From assembly GCF_016316925.1 (NCBI RefSeq), contig NZ_JAEEGB010000013.1:157638-221637 (forward strand): a stretch of DNA of 64,000 nt, written 5' to 3'. Positions 7,777 to 16,086 of the stretch are shown one piece after another. Position numbers and translations under genes: made by a program. Each line of letters opens with the position of its first letter. Position 1 is the first letter of the stretch. The notes beneath the pieces were generated by a model. The model saw only the letters and a program-made list of their open reading frames with translations. It searched no databases and was not told the DNA's origin. This DNA is from Clostridium aciditolerans. GTDB taxonomy: Bacteria; Bacillota; Clostridia; Clostridiales; Clostridiaceae.

Positions 7777-9645
7777 TTACTGCTCCTTTTTGACCCATTT
7801 TTCATTAATGTAATTAAGCTTTTTCTTCAACAAATTATCTACATAGTCATCGGAATATGTTTCAACTTTAAGCATTTCTTCCTCGTTGTCAATATGTTCT
7901 ACAATATATGCCATAAGCACGCAGACAAGCTTAGAGAATATTTTTTGATACAGCTCAGTGGTAGAATACCTTTTGCGTTTCTTATATAGATGTTCAATCT
8001 GCATATCAATATTTTTCTCAATTACCTGCTGCAACGTGTATCCATTAAGAACTGAAATTGCAGGGTTCTTTCCTTTAACAAACGAATATATGAAATCACC
8101 ATGGATATTTCCTGCGTATCTTAAATGCGCAGTATTTTTATAAGATTTAATAAAATCTTGGAAGATTACTCCATCATCCGGAAGATAAAAGCCAGCCCTT
8201 GCTACAGCCTTCATCATTGCAATCCATACCTTAATATTCTTATTGTTGAATGTAAAGACCATATAACCGCCGTCTTTCAAAACTCTATTACACTCTGCGT
8301 AGATTTTATATAGTAACTCCTCATAATCCGTTTCGGTTTTGGCCCCTGATACTTTTACCTTTCTATTGACAACTGCTTCTTCATCCTTAAAAATATAATC
8401 ATTTAATCCACTAAAGGATTCGTACCATGCATTCCAAACAGCTGATAATTCAGCATATTGTACGTTACTCCCATAAGGCGGGTCTGTTATTACTACATCG
8501 ATAGATTTATCGGGTATTGGAAGATCACTTGAACTTCTGTTTAATACTAGATAACCACCTTTTTTTCGTAATTCATCGAAAGAATGCGCCTCTTTGCACC
8601 CTTCAGGTAAATTCTGCTTTGAATATTTAACTCCGGCAAGTATACTTTTTGCTCTTTTGAAAATGATATCTACAACGTTGGTTTCTACATATTGGTTCGG
8701 AAGCCAAAATGCGTGTTTGTCCATTGAAGTAGGGTTGCCATTTTCCCAATTATCTGTAACCCTTGTCATGTTATTTGTATACCTCAATGCCGAGCTAAAT
8801 AGAAAATATAGCATCTCATATATATCCTGTGGTAATTCTGATTTTTTAGAAATAATATCGTTAAAAATAGAACAGTTTATAGCATAATTTCTATCTGTAA
8901 AAAGATCCTTATATTCAGTAACACCTCGTTCTTTTAGTTTATCTTCATGTTGTCTATCCCAATCCATGGGTATCTCAAAATTAGGACTATATTTTAGTCT
9001 ATTTGCTGTATCTAATAACTCGTCATAATTGCAAATTTGCGTTTTAGAATCTATTTCCCTTGTTTTGATTTCATTGGTTGCATTCGATCTATAGCGCACA
9101 CGTATCGGAAGACTACCATTTGGTATACCTTCAATCCTTCTAACTCCACTGTGACCCTCGCAAGATTTATTCGAACACTGATAAATGCCATTCTTAATTT
9201 TATTATCTTCTGTTAGAACTATTTCTTGACCACAATGAGGACAAAGAACAATATACACCCATTCAGTCCATTCACAAATGCCATTATCATTACCAAAGTC
9301 AACAAAATACCATCTTTCATATTTCTCCCGAATCTGGCTACAGAAATCTTCGTAAACTTTCTTTAATAGATCAATATCCCCATTGAACATCTGCATCCTT
9401 GAAATAAAAGTTGCTAATGGATTTATATCTACACCTATTACTTTTCTCTCTAAAGAAGCCCCTTCAAAAACTGTTACTCCGCCACCACAAAAGCAATCCA
9501 ATATAATATCATTCTTATTTGAATAATGTCTAATTAAATTATTAAAAACATTATAAGGTCTTCTGGCAAAGTATTTATGCATTCTATATTGAGGAGTATG
9601 TCCTTTAGCTTCAATTGATTTCTTTATTGGTTTTACCTTTTTCAT
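7777..9645 (-). CDS. DNA methyltransferase with zinc-ribbon insert, DPPY type
   Basis: 622 residues. The N-terminal KGHTPQYRMHKYFARRPYNV segment precedes the AdoMet motif DCFCGGGVT (about 50-58). The catalytic motif is TDPPYGSNVQYAEL (about residue 388). Between them is an inserted zinc ribbon, CPHCGQ ... CSNKSCEG (about 137-165). The HKYFARRP start is typical of large methyltransferases often annotated with DUF1156-type domains and found in defence loci. The start at 9645 has AAAGGAAG upstream and overlaps the 3' end of the HTH gene. Two dissimilar methyltransferases with one nuclease-helicase suggest an asymmetric target in which each modifies one strand. Confidence 0.8.
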   Translation of the reverse strand: MKKVKPIKKSIEAKGHTPQYRMHKYFARRPYNVFNNLIRHYSNKNDIILDCFCGGGVTVFEGASLERKVIGVDINPLATFISRMQMFNGDIDLLKKVYEDFCSQIREKYERWYFVDFGNDNGICEWTEWVYIVLCPHCGQEIVLTEDNKIKNGIYQCSNKSCEGHSGVRRIEGIPNGSLPIRVRYRSNATNEIKTREIDSKTQICNYDELLDTANRLKYSPNFEIPMDWDRQHEDKLKERGVTEYKDLFTDRNYAINCSIFNDIISKKSELPQDIYEMLYFLFSSALRYTNNMTRVTDNWENGNPTSMDKHAFWLPNQYVETNVVDIIFKRAKSILAGVKYSKQNLPEGCKEAHSFDELRKKGGYLVLNRSSSDLPIPDKSIDVVITDPPYGSNVQYAELSAVWNAWYESFSGLNDYIFKDEEAVVNRKVKVSGAKTETDYEELLYKIYAECNRVLKDGGYMVFTFNNKNIKVWIAMMKAVARAGFYLPDDGVIFQDFIKSYKNTAHLRYAGNIHGDFIYSFVKGKNPAISVLNGYTLQQVIEKNIDMQIEHLYKKRKRYSTTELYQKIFSKLVCVLMAYIVEHIDNEEEMLKVETYSDDYVDNLLKKKLNYINEKWVKKEQ

Positions 9646-9973
9646 GATGTTCTTCCTTTCCCTCGTCCATTTTCTTTGCCCGAATTTCTTCTAATAAATC
9701 TTCTCTTTCCAGTAAGTAATCATATATGTCGACTGGAATTTCCCTCCGCTCACTAGCAGCTAAGTCAAAAAACTCAACCTTTTCTTCTTCACTTAACTGC
9801 AGTGCTTCTGCCAACGCATATTGAGTTTTCTTATCTGGAGGATTCTTTTTCTTTTTTATAATTTCACCAAGATAAACAGCCGAAATATTAGCTAAAGAAG
9901 CAAGCTTACTGTTAGTAAGATTTATAGCATCTCGTTTACTTACTAAAAATGAACTGAATGATTTATATTTCAC
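9611..9973 (-). CDS. HTH regulator heading the methyltransferase operon
   Basis: 120 residues. Residues about 5-65 form an XRE-like HTH: NLTNSKLASLANISAVYLGEI, a basic KKKKNPPDKK turn, and LAEALQLSEEEKVEFFDLA. The tail is charged. Translation begins at a GTG (9973) after GGGGG. The end overlaps the start of the following methyltransferase gene by 35 bases, indicating coupled expression. A perfect palindrome lies 38-70 bases upstream. Position, size and operator suggest a controller protein of the restriction-modification module; that role is inferred. Confidence 0.7.
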   Translation of the reverse strand: MKYKSFSSFLVSKRDAINLTNSKLASLANISAVYLGEIIKKKKNPPDKKTQYALAEALQLSEEEKVEFFDLAASERREIPVDIYDYLLEREDLLEEIRAKKMDEGKEEHHEKGKTNKEIN

Positions 9974-10010
9974 AAATTAACCCCCATTCTATAAGCATTG
10001 TGCTTTATGC

Positions 10011-10043
10011 TCTATGCTATTAGCTAATTGCTAATAGCATAGC
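10011..10043. promoter_or_regulatory. Perfect palindrome upstream of the HTH controller gene
   Basis: TATGCTATTAGC, a 5-base centre TAATT, and GCTAATAGCATA form a perfect inverted repeat just upstream of the HTH gene. It may be the operator of that protein. Read on the plus strand it is followed by six T residues, so it might alternatively terminate plus-strand transcription. Confidence 0.5.
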
Positions 10044-10192
10044 ATTTTTTCTGCAAAAACGCAATGAATTTCTTCGACTCCTGATATCTATCCTGTCTCC
10101 TCAACCCCTACAAAAATAAGCGTTATCTAATCTGTCAACTCAACCCTATCACTTTCATGGTAGTTGATATGTTTCCTCAAAGAATAAAAATA

Positions 10193-10257
10193 AGGGTTTT
10201 CTGACATTAATCTCTCGACAAAGTTGCCGAGAAAAAAATGCAATGTCAGGAAACCCT
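10193..10257. repeat. 65-bp imperfect palindrome with nested inner hairpin
   Basis: The outer arms AAGGGTTTTCTGACATT and AATGTCAGGAAACCCTT enclose a second small inverted repeat (CTCGACAA ... TTGCCGAG). It lies just beyond the 3' side of the rlmD-like remnant and may have been that gene's terminator or a repetitive palindrome. Confidence 0.5.
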
Positions 10258-10282
10258 TTATTTATCAGTGTTTTAAATAGTC

Positions 10283-10360
10283 CTATTTATCCACCCTTGA
10301 CATCAATACCACCGTCTCCACATGCCCTATATGCGGAAACATATCAATTGTAATTCTGCC
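10283..10360 (-). pseudogene. 3' fragment of a 23S rRNA (uracil-5-)-methyltransferase gene (rlmD/rumA type)
   Basis: The minus strand translates as GRITIDMFPHIGHVETVVLM followed by SRVDK and a TAG stop. This matches the characteristic C-terminus of RlmD/RumA-type uracil methyltransferases (MFP.T.HVE.VVLMSR). Only about 26 codons remain; upstream of the Gly codon the sequence changes abruptly and no other part of the gene is seen in the window. The 3' end of rumA is a known insertion target for some integrative elements, so this is probably an attachment-site remnant. Confidence 0.65.
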
Positions 10361-10477
10361 AAAAAGTGCACACCCCTTAATTAAAAATCCATAGAGGTGT
10401 GCATGTCCAACATAAAAATCTATATATCTGAGTTTAAATCTTAAAATTTCTCACTCACTTTTTCTCAAAAAACAGCA
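10361..10477. other. Non-coding junction with a small inverted repeat
   Basis: No gene is seen. TGCACACC (10367-10374) and GGTGTGCA (10396-10403) form a hairpin immediately next to the broken end of the rlmD-like fragment, consistent with a mobile-element terminus or a terminator without a long T-run. Confidence 0.35.
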
Positions 10478-10501
10478 AAAGCCCTTGAAATCAAGAGCTT
10501 T
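10478..10501 (-). terminator. Intrinsic terminator after the tmRNA-like 3' end
   Basis: AAAGCTCTTGA and TCAAGGGCTTT (minus strand) form a hairpin followed by a T-rich run (complement of 10467-10473). It lies 30 bases after the CCA end of the tmRNA-like fragment. Confidence 0.55.
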
Positions 10502-10530
10502 CTATATGTATCAAAATTATATTTCTTATT

Positions 10531-10558
10531 TGGTGGAGACGAGCCTCGTTGAACCCCT
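10531..10558 (-). other. tmRNA (ssrA)-like 3' end fragment, possible attachment site
   Basis: The minus strand reads GGGGTTCAACG then AGGCTCGTCTCCACCA. GTTCAA followed by CGTCTCCACCA is the T-loop and acceptor end of clostridial tmRNA, and a terminator follows. The T-stem does not pair properly and no tmRNA body is present to the right, so this is not a functional gene. ssrA 3' ends are classical integration targets for genomic islands, and this one stands at the left border of the defence island. The match is short. Confidence 0.35.
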
Positions 10559-10682
10559 ATCTGAAGAATATATTCTTTATCTCAACTACCCATTATTAGC
10601 CTACCCAGTATATGGATATTGGGGGGTTCGTTTTGTTTCCTATACATATTTTAACAAAATAACCAACTTTAAATTTATTTTA

Positions 10683-13600
10683 TTATAGTTCATCTCTTAA
10701 CATAAATCCTACTGTTGACCCCTGTTCAACCATAAAATTCAAAATGCACATGATTTTTTCTTTAGTAGCTTTTTCTCTCTTAATTTTACTTTGCCACCTA
10801 TCAGTAATATCAACCATATATCTTTCAAGATAAAACATTGTATTTATCATAAGACTTTGCTTTTCTAACCATGGGTTATCTTTTACAATGCAAGAGATCC
10901 AATCAACTCCATAATCAAAAAAGCACGTTCCAATAGAATTTAGCAAATGAACAATTCCATGTAAGGTAGCCTTATGAAATCCTAAATCAGAACTAACTTT
11001 TTTATAAAAATTAGTTTGAGCACAGCTTAAAGAATGCCATTCCTTCGCTTTTTTTTCCCATATATAAGAGGCCAACATATACTCTGTCAAAATAGATTCA
11101 CATTCACGCTCTCCACTATATGCATACCTACTATCCATTGCCTCTTGCGTTTGGTGCTCCTTCTCGGAATCAACTATTGTCACTATTTTATTGTATAGCT
11201 CATCCCAAATTTTCCAAAAAACATCTACGTTTTTATACGAATCTTCTTTAATAATGAGAAAATATAAAAACCGTTGAGTCCATTCATTCTTTTCTAAAAT
11301 CGCACTAATTATGCTCATATAAAGAGGTATTTCATCACAAGTACGCTGTAAAAGAAACTCAGCAATCTTCTCCCAAATATTCCAGATAGCCTCAAAAGTA
11401 TGTGCTTTTTCTTCTTGCCCTATTTGAATTTTTGCTTGAAACACACTAATTAGTTTCTCTATTATGTCAATCAATGAACCATCCTGTGTGTCGGATGGTA
11501 TCATATTTAATGTGTTTGAAATCGTTTCAATAGTGCAATTACTAATAATAGCTTCTTCAATAAAGTATTCACTGCTAAATAAGGCATTAATTAATGATTC
11601 ATTTTCTTCCCAAAAACTTCTATTTAGTTCATCAAAGTTCATTCCATATTTTCGCATTACTTTATTATTATACATATCAGCGAGGCAAAGATTTATTTTG
11701 ATGAAGTACAGTATATTTTTAGATTTTAATTTTGAAATTATCTCTATAATCTTTTTTTGAAAATCCTTGCCTTTTACAATTAATAGATATGTAATGATAA
11801 ACCGAATTTCATCACATTTTTCGTCCTCTAGCTGCAATATAACCATTAATCCTTCAAGTATTGCTTCAAATCCTAATCCATTCATAAAGACTTGGTTTGG
11901 ATATTTGCATAATTCATATGCTGCATTTAGTAAGTTTACCTTACAAAAATCAATTTCTTGAGGCAACAGTTCAGACTGAAAATCTCGCAGCATAACACAT
12001 GATATGCTATATATTAAACCTTCTACAAGAATAGCTTTATCACGGTGCTCTTGAATAAACTGTGGTATACCTACCATTTCATTATATGCTTTCTTTGGAT
12101 TGGTTTCATAATCTATGTACTTCTCATAATTACTTTCATTTCTATCGAGTCTGAATTCAGACCAAAGTTTTAATTGCATCAGTCTGGTAATTGGTTCAAT
12201 TTCTTCATCGTTTTTCTTTATCATTTTTTGAACAGATTCGCTTAACTCAGGTTCCATTGCCACATAAGACTGTTCATCTATGTCAACTTGTTTGGCCTGC
12301 ATTCTTCTTAAATCCATCTGTGATAAATATAATTCCCATAGATTGTCAGAATCTTCTCTATTACTCTGTGCTTTGATGACTTGCAATTTCTCATCTATTT
12401 TTTCATATATATTTGCGATAAATTCTTTTCTATGTTTTTCATCAAGATGTTCTATTGGAGCTACTTGATAGTTTAGAATTATAAAATCTAAAGTTTTGTT
12501 TCGAAACTTCTCTTTTAGAGTTTCCTTTCTCTCATTGACATAGATTACATTCTCCCCTCTTGCACCCAAAGCACTAATTCTAATCAGCTGAGTTAATGAT
12601 TTTTCTTTACTGAATCTTATTCTATCCTGTGTAAATATTTCTTTAGTATCCATAAGCATTAATGCTATATGGTATGCTTTATTGGGATTAGCTATAATCG
12701 CACTAACAACTACTGCCGTAACGGAAGCTGATTTAGATTGTGTTATCAAATACTTTAATAACTGCTCATATTCTTCAACAGTTTCTTTTTCAGCTTCTTC
12801 AATTAACCATTTTTCTAATGTAGCCATCAAACACTGTATAAGACCAGGTCCTGGTTGAGTAGCTCTATACATTTGCCATATTCTCGTACTACAATGCTGT
12901 AACACAAAATTATTATCGACTCTAATTTGAATTTTTGTATAATCATTTTCATATTGATGAAACATATTTGAAGTAACAAATTTTTCAATTGTGAAATTAA
13001 CCATTTTCAAAATGAAATCCAATGATTCTTGTTTTTCTACTTTTAAAAGCCAATATATTGGTGTTTGATACGCACTATGATGATTATAGTCAAAACAATG
13101 TCTTGAATTTATTCCAAAACTTGTTTCCCAAGAATCTCTGTAATAGTACCTATCTTTTTTCGTATCCAGCCAGAAATACTTTGCAATATTCATGGTAAGT
13201 TTTGCATTACTTTGTGCAAGATACATTCCGTCAAGGCTAGTCAACGCATTCTCAAATAGTTTACTATACTTATCGCTACCATTAACAACTTTCTCAAAAA
13301 ATGCTTCTATTTTATCGCCTACCTCTGCCGCTCCTTTTAAAATTATACTAATTAGTCTATCTTCAATAGAATAAAGTCTAGTTCTTGTCTCATATATCGA
13401 ACATGCAATTTTAGCAGCCAGTTTTGTGATATCACCTGCATTATAATTTCTCACCCAATCAAGTAAAAACTCCAAAACTATATCCATTTGTTTTTCATCT
13501 ATAGCGACATTTTCCAAGTTTTCACTAAGGAAAAGAATTGTTGCCTCCCAACCATAACCTTTGGGAATAGTGAACATTAAATTGCCATAACTCTTTTTTA

Positions 13601-15602
13601 CTGCAGTTCTAAGTAGAAACACCATCCTGTAAAATAAAATGCTTTCACTTTCAATACACTTAGCTTGATACTCTTTGTAAAATTCATAACAATATTTAGA
13701 CTCCAAGATAGCAATATAAGTTTCATCAAGCCAAACCCTATCAATTCCTCCATTTTCGATTATCTGATTCAAAAGACTCTTAACGTCTTGCCTATTGTCC
13801 TCAATATTCATAATAATCCATTGTCTATAAGCCCGCCTCATTGAAATTGAAGGAATCAGATTATTAAAAAACATTAAAAATTTATTACTATATTCATTAA
13901 AGCATTCTTCAACCATCTGTTCTAAAGACCACTCCTCATAAATATCATGAGTAAAGAAATATCCTTGCTTTTCATCATAATCCAAAATATCATCGCTAAT
14001 TAATGCTGATAATGCTTCATAATCTTCTTGAGTTATTTTATCCTCTCTAATGTAAAAGGTTTGACTCTCAGACTTAAGCCTTGCCAATTGAAAAATCATT
14101 TTTTTCCTTCTTGTATGAATTCTATTCTTAACATTTGGATAACCAAGTATTTTTAATCTCCAGAGTTCTTCTTTAAATTCCTTAACTGTACTTCGTATTG
14201 CATTATTTTGATCAGCAACTTCTAAATACTGGTTGAGATAAAACGGTACTCCAATTAACTCCATAATTCTTTTGTTCTGCGGAACAGCCACCCCACAATC
14301 AACCAACAATTTCTTAATTTGTTCCTGCACTACAACTGAAATACATAGTTCCTTCATCTGAGCTTGTGAATGTATACGTCTTAATAAATATTTTAAATTT
14401 TCAGTAAAGGACGTTCTTACTGTAAAAATAAATTTCCATCCCTTGCGAATAGCTTCATAATAAAATTCCTCAAATGCATTATTTTGCTCTAACTCAAACA
14501 ACGCTTCAGCTGAATCAATCAGAATATGTTTCTCCAGTTCATCATCGAAATAATCAAAGAAGTCATAGCATGTATAGTTGCCATATTCCATAAATATATT
14601 CTTGAGCTTATTAACTCCAAACTCAACTGCCTTCCAAGAAAACAAAATTGGATTCTCATCATTTACCCAGTGCTTAATAAATGATGTTTTGCCAACTCCG
14701 CCTTCACCCGAAATGATTACAACTTCTCCACCAAATAAATTATTTAATTTTACTTGTTTCTGATATAATTCATCATTAAAGTGCAAAGTATTTCCTTTAT
14801 AATATATATTTTCTTCTATCCTCCGAAGCAAAGCTTCTGTACGATTCTTCATATTATTTATAAAAGAGCTAATGCCATTCATATTGTTAAAAATTGGCGT
14901 TGGTTCTTTAGAAAGTGAAATATCACATCCATATAGCTCCTTGATTTTATCTAGATACCATTCTATATGCCATATATAAAATATGTAATAAAATGCCTCT
15001 CCATCTTCATTTACTGGGATTTTTTTTGTAACACCAAGAAGATATATTTTATTACCAATTTCACAATATAGTGGACCACCTGACATGCCAGCAACTTCTT
15101 CTTCAAAATATCTTCTTGTTCCAAATTGATATTTTAACGTTAGCATAATACGTGGGCATTCATAGTTTTCAACCATAACATGAATAGGCAAATAAGGTAA
15201 GTCAATCCCCTCCTCATCTATTAATGATGGAAATCCTGCCAATTTCACATCATAATTCATTTCTAAAGAAAAGTTTTTTGGCAAAATCATATTATCTTTT
15301 TTAGAAAACCATTTTAGTTTTTCTATATAAATAACTGCAACATCTAAATCTTTATCATCACTTTTATCATACAGAACTTCAATTATCTTAAATTCTTCTT
15401 CATAAGCTTCTTTAAATTGACTCTCTATCTTAATATGTTCTATATTACCATCAAATTCATCAATCACATGATATACAGTTAAAATTGCATCTCTTTCTGT
15501 ATCAGGCAAAGACACAATAATCCCAGTTCCCTGCTTAACTTTACGACCATTGTCATCAATTAATGTTATTTTTAAAATAGCTTTCTTTATATCATTGTTC
15601 AT
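10683..15602 (-). CDS. Trypsin-like protease-STAND NTPase fusion (Avs1-like), copy 1
   Basis: 1639 residues. A trypsin-like protease domain occupies residues 1-235, with visible triad His45 (TVYHVIDEF), Asp87 (DLDVAVI) and Ser174 (GMSGGPL). A STAND-type NTPase follows: Walker A GEGGVGKT (about 299-306) and Walker B HILIDSAEAL (about 360). The remaining roughly 1000 residues are predicted mostly helical, as expected for a STAND sensor. GGAGG precedes the ATG at 15602. Such fusions are known from antiviral STAND (Avs) proteins that recognise a phage protein and then activate the effector, here probably self-release of protease activity. Its head is nearly identical to that of the next gene while the rest has diverged. 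Confidence 0.85.
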   Translation of the reverse strand: MNNDIKKAILKITLIDDNGRKVKQGTGIIVSLPDTERDAILTVYHVIDEFDGNIEHIKIESQFKEAYEEEFKIIEVLYDKSDDKDLDVAVIYIEKLKWFSKKDNMILPKNFSLEMNYDVKLAGFPSLIDEEGIDLPYLPIHVMVENYECPRIMLTLKYQFGTRRYFEEEVAGMSGGPLYCEIGNKIYLLGVTKKIPVNEDGEAFYYIFYIWHIEWYLDKIKELYGCDISLSKEPTPIFNNMNGISSFINNMKNRTEALLRRIEENIYYKGNTLHFNDELYQKQVKLNNLFGGEVVIISGEGGVGKTSFIKHWVNDENPILFSWKAVEFGVNKLKNIFMEYGNYTCYDFFDYFDDELEKHILIDSAEALFELEQNNAFEEFYYEAIRKGWKFIFTVRTSFTENLKYLLRRIHSQAQMKELCISVVVQEQIKKLLVDCGVAVPQNKRIMELIGVPFYLNQYLEVADQNNAIRSTVKEFKEELWRLKILGYPNVKNRIHTRRKKMIFQLARLKSESQTFYIREDKITQEDYEALSALISDDILDYDEKQGYFFTHDIYEEWSLEQMVEECFNEYSNKFLMFFNNLIPSISMRRAYRQWIIMNIEDNRQDVKSLLNQIIENGGIDRVWLDETYIAILESKYCYEFYKEYQAKCIESESILFYRMVFLLRTAVKKSYGNLMFTIPKGYGWEATILFLSENLENVAIDEKQMDIVLEFLLDWVRNYNAGDITKLAAKIACSIYETRTRLYSIEDRLISIILKGAAEVGDKIEAFFEKVVNGSDKYSKLFENALTSLDGMYLAQSNAKLTMNIAKYFWLDTKKDRYYYRDSWETSFGINSRHCFDYNHHSAYQTPIYWLLKVEKQESLDFILKMVNFTIEKFVTSNMFHQYENDYTKIQIRVDNNFVLQHCSTRIWQMYRATQPGPGLIQCLMATLEKWLIEEAEKETVEEYEQLLKYLITQSKSASVTAVVVSAIIANPNKAYHIALMLMDTKEIFTQDRIRFSKEKSLTQLIRISALGARGENVIYVNERKETLKEKFRNKTLDFIILNYQVAPIEHLDEKHRKEFIANIYEKIDEKLQVIKAQSNREDSDNLWELYLSQMDLRRMQAKQVDIDEQSYVAMEPELSESVQKMIKKNDEEIEPITRLMQLKLWSEFRLDRNESNYEKYIDYETNPKKAYNEMVGIPQFIQEHRDKAILVEGLIYSISCVMLRDFQSELLPQEIDFCKVNLLNAAYELCKYPNQVFMNGLGFEAILEGLMVILQLEDEKCDEIRFIITYLLIVKGKDFQKKIIEIISKLKSKNILYFIKINLCLADMYNNKVMRKYGMNFDELNRSFWEENESLINALFSSEYFIEEAIISNCTIETISNTLNMIPSDTQDGSLIDIIEKLISVFQAKIQIGQEEKAHTFEAIWNIWEKIAEFLLQRTCDEIPLYMSIISAILEKNEWTQRFLYFLIIKEDSYKNVDVFWKIWDELYNKIVTIVDSEKEHQTQEAMDSRYAYSGERECESILTEYMLASYIWEKKAKEWHSLSCAQTNFYKKVSSDLGFHKATLHGIVHLLNSIGTCFFDYGVDWISCIVKDNPWLEKQSLMINTMFYLERYMVDITDRWQSKIKREKATKEKIMCILNFMVEQGSTVGFMLRDEL

Positions 15603-16086
15603 TTGTTCCTCCTACAATCTGTTACGTTCCACAACTTGATTTGAAAATAATAATTATAATATTAAATCTACCAAAGCTTATATATCTACATTATAGTACA
15701 TATTTTGTTTTTCTACCCTTATTTTACCTATATAAATAATTCAAATAGATACTATTTACTCTTAATTACTCCATGAGAAAAAAAGATAATAACACTTTCT
15801 TGTAGAGTTGTTACTATCTTTTAAAGTTATTGTAAATGTGCTTTTTACTAACAATTGTTGTCAATATATTTATTTTGTATATTCCTATATAATCGTTCTT
15901 AGGTTAACTCCATACATATATTTCTAGAATTAAACTTTAAAAATTCTAAGACTTTTTACTAAACCTAAAAATATCACGCCTATCCAAACAGTGTTTCAGC
16001 TCACTTACCTCAACTATTCCACAGAAAGCAGCTTAAAATTATAATCCCCCTATTCTTATTGCAATGGTTTAATAAACTCATGAAAT
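15603..16086. other. Intergenic region between the two STAND genes
   Basis: 484 bp with no credible gene. It carries the ribosome binding site and presumably the promoter of copy 1 in its left part, and the terminator hairpin of copy 2 at 15782-15822. The two STAND genes are therefore likely separate transcription units. Confidence 0.5.
15782..15822. terminator. Terminator hairpin, first member of a repeated family
   Basis: AAAGATAATAACACT pairs with AGTTGTTACTATCTTT. The same GATAGTAA/TTACTATC arms recur in the hairpins at 22380-22420 and 33332-33376. Confidence 0.6.

Noticed and set aside
10531-10558. A complete tRNA or tmRNA gene
   Set aside because: Only the T-loop and acceptor end are present; the T-stem does not pair and no upstream part exists.
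10485-10688. A 67-codon plus-strand frame at the left border of the island
   Set aside because: It runs through a terminator and the tmRNA-like end and has no ribosome binding site.
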